Shown here: piece after piece, positions 44,652 to 52,530 of the stretch
Numbering within the stretch: position 1 is the first letter of the stretch
Layout of the letters: every line of letters starts with the position of its first letter
NCBI GenBank assembly: GCA_964438735.1
Contig: CAYTLW010000005.1
Span: 1-64,000 of the forward strand
DNA from: CAYTLW01 sp964438735
GTDB lineage: Bacteria; Myxococcota_A; UBA9042
Direction of reading: 5' to 3'
DNA length: 64,000 nt
Position numbers and translations under genes: made by a program
Notes under the pieces: generated by a model
The model's input: only the letters and a program-made list of their open reading frames with translations
Databases searched by the model: none
What the model was told of the DNA's origin: nothing

Positions 44652-45152
44652 TCATGGCGCCGGCACCGGCCCTGGCGCAGGCGAGGGCGTCGGTGCGGGG
44701 CTCGGCGTGCGCGGCGGGACGGCCGGGGGCGCGGCCGGTTCGCCGATCACCTTGATGCTGGTCAATCGCACCGCGTACTGGCCCTGGCTCGTACGCAGCA
44801 CCTCGGCGTCGACCCGTCCCTTGATCAACAGGCCGATGGGCCACTGCGCCGGTCGGGTGGCGCGCAGCCGGCGGCCGAGATCGCCGTTATCCGGCGCGTC
44901 GATGTTGGTCCAGCTGGCCCGAATCCAGCTGCTGTCCAGGCGCAGCTCGAACGCCGGGCAGTCGCAGGCGGCGGGGTTGTAGCGTACGGCCAGGGGGGTG
45001 TCGGACTTCAGCGCCGCGATGCGCGTCTCGATGTGAGCCCGCGCCGGGTTGGGCGGCGGTGGTCGGGTGGCGCTATTGGAACCCGCGCAGGCGCCCGTGA
45101 AGACGAGCAGGCCGGCCAGGGCCGCTCGACGGAGCGCTGCGCTGCGGTGCAT
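44652..45152 (-). CDS. Small lipoprotein with Pro-rich tail
   Basis: This 166-residue lipoprotein has lipobox FTGAC (C22), a central domain containing a CDCPAFELRLDSSWIRASW segment, and a Pro/Ala/Ser-rich C-terminus. Its ATG overlaps the stop of the upstream lipoprotein gene (TGATG), so the two are coupled. No family was recognised. Confidence 0.65.
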   Translation of the reverse strand: MHRSAALRRAALAGLLVFTGACAGSNSATRPPPPNPARAHIETRIAALKSDTPLAVRYNPAACDCPAFELRLDSSWIRASWTNIDAPDNGDLGRRLRATRPAQWPIGLLIKGRVDAEVLRTSQGQYAVRLTSIKVIGEPAAPPAVPPRTPSPAPTPSPAPGPVPAP

Positions 45153-45760
45153 CAACGTCCTGGGGCGGCGGTGGGCGTCGCCCCGGCGGACGCCCCCACG
45201 GCGCCCTCGAATCGCAGCTCGCGCCGGAAGCGGCGGTAGTAGGCGTCCAGGTCCCGGTTGTAGAGCGCGACCTGCTGCTGCAGGCGGTCGCGGATCGGAT
45301 TGAATCCGGGCAGGTCGTCGGGCGAACGGAGGTCACGGATGAAGGTCTGGATCTGCTCCAACGCCTTGCGATAGGCGGCGACCAGGCCCAGGTGGATGCG
45401 CTGCAACTCGGGCGTCCCCGTCGGCATCTTCTCCAGCCGTTCGACGAAGCGTTCCATCGCCGGCACCACTTCACCGCGCAAGGCATCTCGATAGTCGGGC
45501 AGGTTGTTGGCCGTGTTGGCCCGGCCGAAGGCGCCGATGATGTCGCCGTGCAGCCCGTTGACCCGTTCGGAGGCCTTTGAATAGGCGTTGATGGCCGTCT
45601 GTGCCCGCCGCGTGGCGCTGGACTCGGCCCGATCGCCACGGATCTTGTCACAGCCCGATCCCATGGGCGCCAGCGCCAACAGGACCGCGCCCAACAGCAG
45701 TCCGATCGGACGCGTGCGGGGCCCTTCGGGTCGTGCTGGCTTGCTGCTGGACGTGAACAC
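45152..45760 (-). CDS. Helical lipoprotein of unknown function
   Basis: This 202-residue lipoprotein has lipobox MGSGC (C37) and an almost entirely helical mature part rich in Arg and Glu, suggesting a periplasmic helical bundle. GTG 45760 is chosen as start because GGGGGAG lies 6 bases upstream; the upstream open frame to 45907 is not lipoprotein-like. It is followed by a coupled lipoprotein gene, and is divergent from the CAP-domain gene. Confidence 0.65.
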   Translation of the reverse strand: MFTSSSKPARPEGPRTRPIGLLLGAVLLALAPMGSGCDKIRGDRAESSATRRAQTAINAYSKASERVNGLHGDIIGAFGRANTANNLPDYRDALRGEVVPAMERFVERLEKMPTGTPELQRIHLGLVAAYRKALEQIQTFIRDLRSPDDLPGFNPIRDRLQQQVALYNRDLDAYYRRFRRELRFEGAVGASAGATPTAAPGR

Positions 45761-45901
45761 GCAGCGCTCCCCCGGGAGCGGGACGCGACTCGGTCCGGCC
45801 ACCCTGGTGGTCGCGATGTTGGCCCATGGCCCCGAGCGAGACAAGTAGGCAGGCTTGATGTCATCACCACGCAACTTCGTTTGTGTCCCCCCGACCGCCT
45901 C

Positions 45902-45917
45902 TGGCACACTCGCTGCG
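45902..45917 (+). promoter_or_regulatory. Candidate sigma-54 promoter for the CAP-domain gene
   Basis: TGGCACA-N4-CTGCG matches the sigma-54 pattern with GG and GC ten bases apart. It lies 27 bases before ATG 45944, leaving a short leader. This is pattern matching only. Confidence 0.35.
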
Positions 45918-45943
45918 CTTCGCCGAGGCGAGGATCAACAGCT

Positions 45944-47332
45944 ATGGGTCGAACCCACCAACTCCCGCTTTCCCGTCGCCGCGCGCCCCTGGTCCTGTGC
46001 GGCCTGGTCGCGCTCGTATTGGCGACCGCTTGCGCCGCCGATGATGGCGACGGCTCCGGGGCGGCCAGCGGGCCCAAGGAGGGCTACTGGGAGGGCCTGG
46101 AGCTGGAGTTCGTGATCCGCGCCGGCGCCATCGAAGAGTTGATGATCCTCGAACAACCCTGCGTCGACGACGCCTGCGTGGCCACCTGCGACGGACACAT
46201 CTGCAAGGCGGTCTTTCACGGTGAGATGGACGGCAGCTTCGACGCTGGCTCATCGATCATCATCAAGACCACGGACGCCACGCTGGAGGGCTTCTTCACC
46301 GACAGCCTGCACGCCTCCGGCAAGTTGGAGCTGCGCGGCGGTGGCGGCTGTTGCCTGCGCATCGGCGCCTGGGCGGCCAAGTGGGTCGCGCCCCTGGACG
46401 GCGGCCCCATCGGCCCCACAGGACCGGGCACCGGCAAGCCGGGGCCCATCGATTGGGGCGGTCACTCCACCGGCACCCTGCACCCCGGCCCGGCCCTCGG
46501 CGGCTGGGACCTGGCCCTCGAAGACGGCTTCGCCGATCACCAGGTCAAGGCCTATCAGCAACTCAACGACCTCCGAGCACAGCTGGGAGCGGCACCGGTG
46601 GGCCAGGACCTCGCCATCGCCAAGGCCGCCCAGAGTCACGCCCAGTTCTACGTCCAGCACAAATCCGAGTACACCAAGAGCAACCTCAGCCCGCACTTCC
46701 AGGATCCTTCCTTCGGCGACGGCTTCACCGGCAAGAACCACGGCCAGCGCATGAAGGCGGCCGGCTTCTCGGGCCCGGTGGGTGGCGAGGTGATGGCCTT
46801 CTCCGGCAGCGTCTCCGGGGCGATCAACGGCTGGCTGGCCACGCTCTACCACCGCATTCCTTTGATCGACCCGCGCTCAGCGCTCATGGGTTTCGGCATG
46901 GCGCAGCAGGGCAACGCCCGCACCGAGGTCATGGACTTCAGCCCCCGGGGCAGCAAGAGCGACGACCCGATCATCGTCTACCCGTGGCCTGGCCAGGACA
47001 CGGTGCCCAGGTCATGGAATGGCGCCGAGAGCCCGCAGCCGAAGCCGCCGCCGTCCGGCTACCCCTCGGGTCCCATGATCACGGCCACGCTGCCCTTCGC
47101 CGGCCAGTTTGGTGACGATCACAAATTGCTGGGTCCCGACGGCTCTGAGATCCCCCACATGTGGTTGACGCCGGCCAACGATCCGGCGATGAAGACCTTC
47201 GCCAACAGTTCGGCGGCCCTGTACCCCCACAAGCCCCTGGCCGCCGACACCACCTACACGGTCCACCTGCCGCTGCAGAAGAACGCCGAGGAACATACGC
47301 TCATATGGCGCTTCACGACGGCAGCGAAGTAG
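45944..47332 (+). CDS. Lipoprotein with CAP (SCP/PR-1) domain
   Basis: This 462-residue lipoprotein (lipobox LATAC, C30) has an N-terminal Cys-containing beta domain and a Gly/Pro linker. A CAP domain occupies about 195-320: LNDLRAQLGAAPVGQDLAIAK, SHAQFYVQH, then GGEVMAFSG and YHRIPLIDPR. CAP proteins are secreted, with roles from lipid binding to proteolysis. A C-terminal Ig-like domain (TTYTVHLPLQKN) follows. The ATG is preceded by GAGG at 10 bases. The end overlaps the methyltransferase gene by 28 bases. Confidence 0.82.
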   Translation: MGRTHQLPLSRRRAPLVLCGLVALVLATACAADDGDGSGAASGPKEGYWEGLELEFVIRAGAIEELMILEQPCVDDACVATCDGHICKAVFHGEMDGSFDAGSSIIIKTTDATLEGFFTDSLHASGKLELRGGGGCCLRIGAWAAKWVAPLDGGPIGPTGPGTGKPGPIDWGGHSTGTLHPGPALGGWDLALEDGFADHQVKAYQQLNDLRAQLGAAPVGQDLAIAKAAQSHAQFYVQHKSEYTKSNLSPHFQDPSFGDGFTGKNHGQRMKAAGFSGPVGGEVMAFSGSVSGAINGWLATLYHRIPLIDPRSALMGFGMAQQGNARTEVMDFSPRGSKSDDPIIVYPWPGQDTVPRSWNGAESPQPKPPPSGYPSGPMITATLPFAGQFGDDHKLLGPDGSEIPHMWLTPANDPAMKTFANSSAALYPHKPLAADTTYTVHLPLQKNAEEHTLIWRFTTAAK

Positions 47333-48066
47333 ATCGTCCCGCTCCAGATCCCGACGACGACCGAGAATATGTAGGTCAGGAGCTCGAAGCCCTGGCCGAC
47401 ATGCCGAACTACGTCAACTGGCTACTCGAGCCCTTCCTGCCCCACCTCGGCGGTCGCGTCCTGGAGCTTGGCGCCGGCATTGGCAACGTCTCAGTGCGCT
47501 GGGTGCCGGGCGCGGCTTCGGCCCTGCTGGTCGAGCCCGCGCCGCGGTTGCATCGCAGGCTCGCCGAGCGCGTGGCCGAGCACCAGCATGTGCGCACCTT
47601 CTGCGGTTTTGTGCACGAGGTGCCCCCGCAGTGGGTCGAACGGCCGTTCGACAGCGCCGTGGCGGTCAACGTACTCGAACATATCGAGGACGATGTCGGT
47701 ACCCTGGCCCGACTGGCCGATCTGCTGACCCCGGGCGGCTGGCTGATGCTCTTCGTGCCCGCCCACAGGTGGCTCTTCGGCAGCCTCGACGAGCTGGTCC
47801 ACCATCACCGCCGCTATACCCGGGGGAGTCTGACCAGGGTGCTGGAGTCGGCCGGCTTCGAGGTCCAGCAACTGCGCTACTGTGACGCCCTGGGCGTGCT
47901 GCCCTGGCTGCTGGTCGGCCGGGTCTTGCGACGAAAACAATTCGATCCCGGCAGCGTGCGCCTGTACGACCGCGTCGGCGTTCCCTTGACCGCCCTGTTT
48001 GAAGCTCGTATCGTCCCGCCGCTCGGTAAGAGCCTCTGGTGTATTGCCCGAAAACCGCCGAGCTGA
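47305..48066 (+). CDS. Class I SAM-dependent methyltransferase
   Basis: This 253-residue enzyme has motif I VLELGAGIGNVS, a VEPAP acidic loop, and the post-I segment FDSAVAVNVLEHIEDD followed by LLTPGGWLMLFVPAH. It resembles methyltransferases that act on cell-surface lipids or glycans. It begins inside the end of the CAP gene and is followed 31 bp later by a GT2 gene. The substrate is not known. Confidence 0.88.
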   Translation: MALHDGSEVDRPAPDPDDDREYVGQELEALADMPNYVNWLLEPFLPHLGGRVLELGAGIGNVSVRWVPGAASALLVEPAPRLHRRLAERVAEHQHVRTFCGFVHEVPPQWVERPFDSAVAVNVLEHIEDDVGTLARLADLLTPGGWLMLFVPAHRWLFGSLDELVHHHRRYTRGSLTRVLESAGFEVQQLRYCDALGVLPWLLVGRVLRRKQFDPGSVRLYDRVGVPLTALFEARIVPPLGKSLWCIARKPPS

Positions 48067-48097
48067 AAGGGCTTTTCAACAACAGCCCGGAGTGATC

Positions 48098-48799
48098 ATG
48101 AAGCTCTCCGTCGTCATGCCCTGTTACAACGAGCAGGGAACCCTGCGCGAAATCGTCGCCCAGGTACTCCGTCAGCCGTATGAGATCGAGTTGATCATCG
48201 TCGACGATGGCAGCACCGACGCCACGCGCGACATCCTCGCCGAGCTCGCTGAGCAGCACGACGAGATCCGCGTCTTCCTGCAGCCGGAGAATGCCGGCAA
48301 GGGGGCGGCGCTCCGGCGCGGATTCGCCGAGGCCACCGGCGACATCGTGCTCGTGCAGGACGCCGACCTGGAATACAACCCCGACGAGTACGCCACCCTG
48401 GTGCGGCCGATCCTCGATGACCGCGCCGATGTGGTCTACGGCTCGCGCTTCTCGGGCCAGTCCCATCGGGTGCTCTACTTCTGGCACTCGGTCGGCAACA
48501 AGATGCTGACCACCCTGAGCAACGTGGTCACCGACCTCAACCTCACCGACATGGAGACCTGCTACAAGGTCTTCCGTCGCGAGATCGTGCAGCGCCTCAT
48601 CCTGGAGGAGGATCGCTTCGGCATCGAGCCGGAGATGACCGCCAAGCTGTCCCGGATGCCGGGCATCCGCATCTGGGAGGTGCCGATCTCCTACAACGGT
48701 CGGACCTATGCCGAGGGCAAGAAGATCGGCATTCGTGACGCCGTGCGTGCTGTCTACGCCATCACCAAGTACGGCGTGGTCAAGCGCTTCGTCGGCTGA
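48098..48799 (+). CDS. Family 2 glycosyltransferase, dolichyl-phosphate mannose synthase-like
   Basis: This 233-residue GT-A enzyme shows MPCYNEQGTLREI, the nucleotide-binding VDDGSTDAT, the metal-binding QDADLEYNP motif and GSRFSGQ. It is the soluble short form without C-terminal membrane helices. It probably transfers a sugar to a polyprenyl phosphate and may work with the methyltransferase encoded just upstream, but this is inferred from neighbourhood alone. Confidence 0.92.
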   Translation: MKLSVVMPCYNEQGTLREIVAQVLRQPYEIELIIVDDGSTDATRDILAELAEQHDEIRVFLQPENAGKGAALRRGFAEATGDIVLVQDADLEYNPDEYATLVRPILDDRADVVYGSRFSGQSHRVLYFWHSVGNKMLTTLSNVVTDLNLTDMETCYKVFRREIVQRLILEEDRFGIEPEMTAKLSRMPGIRIWEVPISYNGRTYAEGKKIGIRDAVRAVYAITKYGVVKRFVG

Positions 48800-48885
48800 T
48801 CGGGCGGCCCCGGGTCCGCTTGACAGGGGCGCAGGCCGGCGCGAAAGTAACCGCTACTTCAGGTGTCCCCTGTCCCGGAGCCCGC

Positions 48886-49272
48886 ATGACGACGCCGCGC
48901 CACAACCGGATGCTTCTGCTGGCCCTGGCGGTCGCAGTGGTCGGTCTGATCGGCTGCGGTCCGGTGACCACGGCGACCACAATCAGTGACGCCTCGCGCG
49001 AGCTGAACGAAGCCAAAGCGGTCGACGCCGAGAAGAACGCGCCCTACGAATACACCAAGGCGGCGGCCTTTCTGCACAAATCCAAGGAGCTCGAGGGGCA
49101 CGGCCTCTACGAGCAGTCTTCGACCTTCGCCCGGCGTAGCCGGATGATGTCCGAGAAGGCCATCGACGTGGCCCGCGAGGCGCAGGAGCGGCAGAAGCGC
49201 AAGCAGCTGTTTGGCGGCAAGCGCAAGGGCAAGAAGAAGAAGGCCCCTGGATTCACCCCGTCGAGCGGCTAG
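48886..49272 (+). CDS. DUF4398-type lipoprotein
   Basis: This 128-residue lipoprotein has lipobox LIGC (C24) and a short helical repeat (ISDASRELNEAKAVDAEKNAPYEYTKAAAFLHKSKEL) of the DUF4398 type, ending in a Lys-rich tail. GGAG lies 6 bases before the ATG. It is 16 bp upstream of an OmpA-family gene; this pair recurs in Myxococcota-type genomes, which suggests that the two bind each other in the periplasm. Confidence 0.82.
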   Translation: MTTPRHNRMLLLALAVAVVGLIGCGPVTTATTISDASRELNEAKAVDAEKNAPYEYTKAAAFLHKSKELEGHGLYEQSSTFARRSRMMSEKAIDVAREAQERQKRKQLFGGKRKGKKKKAPGFTPSSG

Positions 49273-49288
49273 CAGGAGCGACATCCAC

Positions 49289-50407
49289 ATGCACAGGACC
49301 CTGCCCCAGCGCGGCCTCCTCATGGCGTGGATCGGCGTATTCGCGATGCTCTTCAGCGCCGGATGCATCTCGTCCAAGAAGGTCTCCGAAGAGTCCAAGC
49401 GGATGACCGAGGTGATCCGCTCGGCGCGCGTGCAGGCGTACTACTGCGCGCCGGTCGACCTGGCCCTGGCCGAGTCGCACCTGGAGTTCGCCGATATCGA
49501 GTCCGGCCGTGGCGATACCATCGCCGCCTATGCCCACATCCAGAAGGCCCAGGAGCACACCGCCAAGGTCTTCGCCGTCAAGGATAAGAAGGGCTGCTGC
49601 CCCGACCGCGATGGCGACAATATGTGCGACGCCGAAGATAAATGCCCGGACGATCCGGAGGACTTCGACGGCGACGAGGATCGCGACGGTTGCCCCGAAT
49701 ATGACCGCGATGGCGACGGCATCCACGACCAGAAGGATCGCTGCCCGGACGAGGCCGAGGACAAGGATAAGTTCCTCGATGAAGACGGCTGCCCCGACAA
49801 GGATAACGACGCCGACGGCGTGCCCGACAAGAAGGATAAATGCCCCAACGTGGCCGAAGATCGCGACGGCTACGCCGACAGCGATGGCTGCCCGGACATG
49901 GACAACGACGGCGACGGCATCCTGGACTTCCCGGTGCGCACCGATCAGTGCCCCAAGCAGCCCGAGGTCTACAACGGGCTGGACGACCTGGACGGCTGCC
50001 CCGACAAGAAGGCCGCGCCGCCCAAGCCGAAGGTCTACAAGAACATCGTCGTCGAGAAGGATCGCATCGTGTTCAAGAAGCAGATTCGCTTCAAGACGAA
50101 CTCGGCCAAGATCGTCGGCGCCATCTCCTTCCAGATCCTCGACGAGGCAGCCGACGCCCTGCGCAGCCGGCTCGAAGTCCGGGTCCAGGTCGAGGGCCAC
50201 ACCGACGAGCGCGGCAACGACAAGTACAACAAGAAGCTCAGCCAGCAGCGCGCCGAGTCGGTGGTCAACGCCCTGGTGCAGCGCAAGATCGCGCGCAGCC
50301 GCCTCATTCCCATCGGCTTCGGCGAAGAGCAGCCCCTGGACCCAGCGCACAACAAGCAGGCCTGGGAAAAGAACCGCCGCGTGGAATTCAATTTCCAACA
50401 GGATTAG
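49289..50407 (+). CDS. OmpA-family lipoprotein with thrombospondin type 3 calcium-binding repeats
   Basis: This 372-residue lipoprotein (lipobox FSAGC, C26) begins with a DUF4398-like helical region. It continues with about five Asp-rich TSP3 repeats (DRDGDNMCDAEDKCPDDPED type, about 110-235) that bind calcium. It ends with an OmpA peptidoglycan-binding domain (FKTNSAKI, VEGHTDERG, KKLSQQRAESVVNAL; about 255-372). It should anchor the outer membrane to the cell wall. AGGAG precedes the ATG. Confidence 0.93.
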   Translation: MHRTLPQRGLLMAWIGVFAMLFSAGCISSKKVSEESKRMTEVIRSARVQAYYCAPVDLALAESHLEFADIESGRGDTIAAYAHIQKAQEHTAKVFAVKDKKGCCPDRDGDNMCDAEDKCPDDPEDFDGDEDRDGCPEYDRDGDGIHDQKDRCPDEAEDKDKFLDEDGCPDKDNDADGVPDKKDKCPNVAEDRDGYADSDGCPDMDNDGDGILDFPVRTDQCPKQPEVYNGLDDLDGCPDKKAAPPKPKVYKNIVVEKDRIVFKKQIRFKTNSAKIVGAISFQILDEAADALRSRLEVRVQVEGHTDERGNDKYNKKLSQQRAESVVNALVQRKIARSRLIPIGFGEEQPLDPAHNKQAWEKNRRVEFNFQQD

Positions 50408-50493
50408 GAGCACCGCTCGGGGGATCGCCGCGTCGACCCCTGAGCGGCGCTCCCTGGGTCTGCGGAGGCCATCGAAGAGCTTGTGATGGTTTA

Positions 50494-50517
50494 CAAAAGG
50501 GCACTAGTGCCCTTTTG
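50494..50517. terminator. Perfect 24-bp palindrome, likely bidirectional terminator
   Basis: Half-site CAAAAGGGCACT followed by its exact reverse complement, centred on CTAG. As RNA it makes GGGCAC/GTGCCC with a TTTT run on either strand. It lies 86 bases after the ompA-like gene and fits as its terminator; it is also copy 1 of a repeat family. Confidence 0.5.
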
Positions 50518-50535
50518 CAGGCGGGCCTTGTTCTG

Positions 50536-50559
50536 CAAAAGTGATCTAGATCCGTTTTG
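50536..50559. repeat. Palindromic repeat, copy 2
   Basis: CAAAAGTGATCT followed by AGATCCGTTTTG, palindromic apart from two positions and centred on TCTAGA. It shares 19 bases on one side with copy 3. Confidence 0.6.
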
Positions 50560-50694
50560 GTTTGTCGCTGAAGGCGACCTGGGTTCCAGCATCGGCCCTG
50601 CGGGCCTCGCTGGGGGCGTGCTGGCGGGCCGAAAAGTCGTCACTTGAGGCGAATGGTCTGTCTTCAGTTAGCCGCAGATGGTGACGCCCCTGCG

Positions 50695-50718
50695 CAAAAG
50701 TGATCTAGATCCCTTTTG
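50695..50718. repeat. Palindromic repeat, copy 3
   Basis: CAAAAGTGATCT followed by AGATCCCTTTTG, palindromic apart from one pair and centred on TCTAGA. It differs from copy 2 at a single base. Confidence 0.6.
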
Positions 50719-50915
50719 TATGCGGATGCTGTCTGCGGTGCTCGATTCGGGGCGCGGAGTCGGTGTTGAAGAGCCGGCGCAATCACCGGCATTGCCGCTC
50801 GAACGCGAACTCGAACGCCAACTCTCACTCCCTGCCCGGCGCTGCGGCCGGGAGGGTGATGGGGGGGGCGCGTGCGGGTTGAAGCCCCGGTGCGCTTGCG
50901 CTCGAAGGGGGGCGA

Positions 50916-51752
50916 CTACCGCTTGATGGCGCTGAAGTCGAAGGCGTTGGCCAGGCCCTTGCGCACGGTGACCTTGCGCTCGAAGGCGGCGTTGCGTTGG
51001 GTCTTGCCGCAGCGGACGGTGTGCTCGCCGATGAGGAGCTTGGTGCGGACCAGCTCGAAGCCTCGCATCTGGCCGTCGATGAAGACGTCGGAGCCGCCCG
51101 GGCAGCGGGCGCTGATGGGGGCGTAGGGCTCCTCGCGCTCGAGGCGGATGGTGACGTTGCCAGGCAGCTTCTGGGTGCTGGATTTGACGGCGACGGTCTT
51201 GGGCTGGAAGCCGGGGTAGGTGGCGGTGATGTCGGCGGCGCCGAAGGGCAGCAGCACGCGCGTCGGCGCGGGGAAGGGCAGCTCGGTGCCGTTGAGCGTC
51301 AACCTGGCGCCGGGCGGATTGGTGCGCACCAGCACGTCTTTGTGGCTCATGCGCATCATGTGCAGCACGTTGCCGCGATGCTTGAGCACGATGGCCCGCT
51401 GCTGGGGGGCCAACGGAGCGCGCAGGGTCTGCTCCAGGTAGGGGAAGGCCTCGGTGTACTGCTTGAGCGTGTACAACATCGAGCCGACGTTGAAGATGGC
51501 GTTGGACAGGGGAAAGAGGGCCAGCGAGGCGCGGAACTTGTCCAGCGCGGCCTCGTACTTGCCCTGGCGGACGAGCACTTTGCCCTCTTCATTGATGCGC
51601 TCGGCGGCGGCGTCTTCACTCTCGCCCGGGCGCGGCTTGTTGACGTCTTCGGCGTCGACCGCTTGGGCCGAGGCCGCAGGGGCCGCGGCGGCGAGCGCCA
51701 GGGTGACGGCCAGGAGGGTCGCCGTGAACGGGATTCTTGTGGACGGACGCAT
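50916..51752 (-). CDS. Secreted TPR/PEGA protein of unknown function
   Basis: This 278-residue protein has a cleavable signal peptide (ATLLAVTLALAAAAPAASA). TPR-like helices follow (VLVRQGKYEAALDKFRASLALFP, MLYTLKQYTEAFPYLEQTL) and then two PEGA modules (VRTNPPGARLTLNGTELPFPAPT, then CPGGSDVFIDGQMRGFE). GGGAG lies 5 bases before ATG 51752; an adjacent ATG at 51755 is also possible. The combination is typical of myxobacterial envelope proteins. Binding partners are unknown. Confidence 0.75.
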   Translation of the reverse strand: MRPSTRIPFTATLLAVTLALAAAAPAASAQAVDAEDVNKPRPGESEDAAAERINEEGKVLVRQGKYEAALDKFRASLALFPLSNAIFNVGSMLYTLKQYTEAFPYLEQTLRAPLAPQQRAIVLKHRGNVLHMMRMSHKDVLVRTNPPGARLTLNGTELPFPAPTRVLLPFGAADITATYPGFQPKTVAVKSSTQKLPGNVTIRLEREEPYAPISARCPGGSDVFIDGQMRGFELVRTKLLIGEHTVRCGKTQRNAAFERKVTVRKGLANAFDFSAIKR

Positions 51753-51973
51753 CATTTCTCCCTGCTCGACGCCCGCAATCGCGTCGTTTTCTGCTCTGTC
51801 CCGAAGGGTAGTCCGGGCGCAGGCGCATCGCAACAATGACGGCGGATTTCTCCAGCCGGGCTGCGTCCTTGGCAGCCGAACCCCAGAACGCCAGCCGGCC
51901 TTGGCACATTCAACCTCGCCTTGACCCCGGCCCGGAACGCGTGATCGAATGGCCGCCCTCGGAGGTGTTGCGC

Positions 51974-52483
51974 GTGCAACAGGAGCGGTCAGGGCCGGGC
52001 GTGATGGAGCGGCTGCGCGTCGGGTTCGGCGGGCTGTATGGGCCGCTGTGGAATCTGCGTCGCGAGCCGGGCCTGTTGCTGGTGCCGGCGGTGCTCTTTG
52101 TCGCCTCGGCTTTCGGTACTGCGGCCACCTCCGGTCCGATCCTGTGCCTGTTCCGCCTCATGAGCGGCATCCCGTGTGCGGGCTGCGGCATGACGCGGGC
52201 CTTCGTGGCCATCGGCCATGGCTACCCGGCAGCGGCGATTGACTACAACCCCCTGTCGCCCATCGCCTGGCTGTGGATGGTGGTCTGGTGGCTGCTCGCT
52301 GTCATCTACCTGCTGCGCGGATTGCGGGTGCCGACGCACCCGGACTGGTTGCTGAAGTCGGGCCTGGTCGTGCTGGTGGGCTGGTGGACGCTGCGGGCTG
52401 TGGTCTTCCTGACCAGCCCTGATGTCTGGCTGCGCATGGTCGACAGCTCGCCGGCGATGCGCCTGTTGGACGCCGTGCTCTGA
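51974..52483 (+). CDS. DUF2752 membrane protein
   Basis: This 169-residue integral membrane protein has the DUF2752 hallmark CLFRLMSGIPCAGCGMTRAF followed by YNPLSP, and three hydrophobic helices. GTG 51974 has GGAGG 8 bases upstream; ATG 52004 further in is an alternative. The function of the family is unknown. Confidence 0.8.
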   Translation: MQQERSGPGVMERLRVGFGGLYGPLWNLRREPGLLLVPAVLFVASAFGTAATSGPILCLFRLMSGIPCAGCGMTRAFVAIGHGYPAAAIDYNPLSPIAWLWMVVWWLLAVIYLLRGLRVPTHPDWLLKSGLVVLVGWWTLRAVVFLTSPDVWLRMVDSSPAMRLLDAVL

Positions 52484-52488
52484 GGTCG

Positions 52489-52530
52489 CTGTTATGTGGC
52501 CACTGCTATGTGGCCCCTGTTATGAGGCCT
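52489..52530 (+). repeat. Three tandem 14-bp repeats
   Basis: CTGTTATGTGGCCA, CTGCTATGTGGCCC and CTGTTATGAGGCCT follow each other without gaps. They fill the space between the DUF2752 stop and the convergent miaA gene, and the third unit supplies the last miaA codons and its stop. Confidence 0.7.

Larger units (their letters stand above)
50408..50915. other. 508-bp non-coding region with palindromic repeats
   Basis: No convincing gene was found between the convergent ompA-like gene and the TPR/PEGA gene. The region holds three 24-bp CTAG-centred palindromes (listed separately), a hairpin GTCGC/GCGAC near 50564-50578, and an imperfect tandem GAACGCGAACTC-like stretch near 50800. Its base composition is less GC-rich around the palindromes than in the flanking genes. 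Confidence 0.6.

Noticed and set aside
50536..50718. TCTAGA palindromes as cloning-vector remains
   Set aside because: The flanks are genomic in composition and the palindromes extend well beyond the six-base site.
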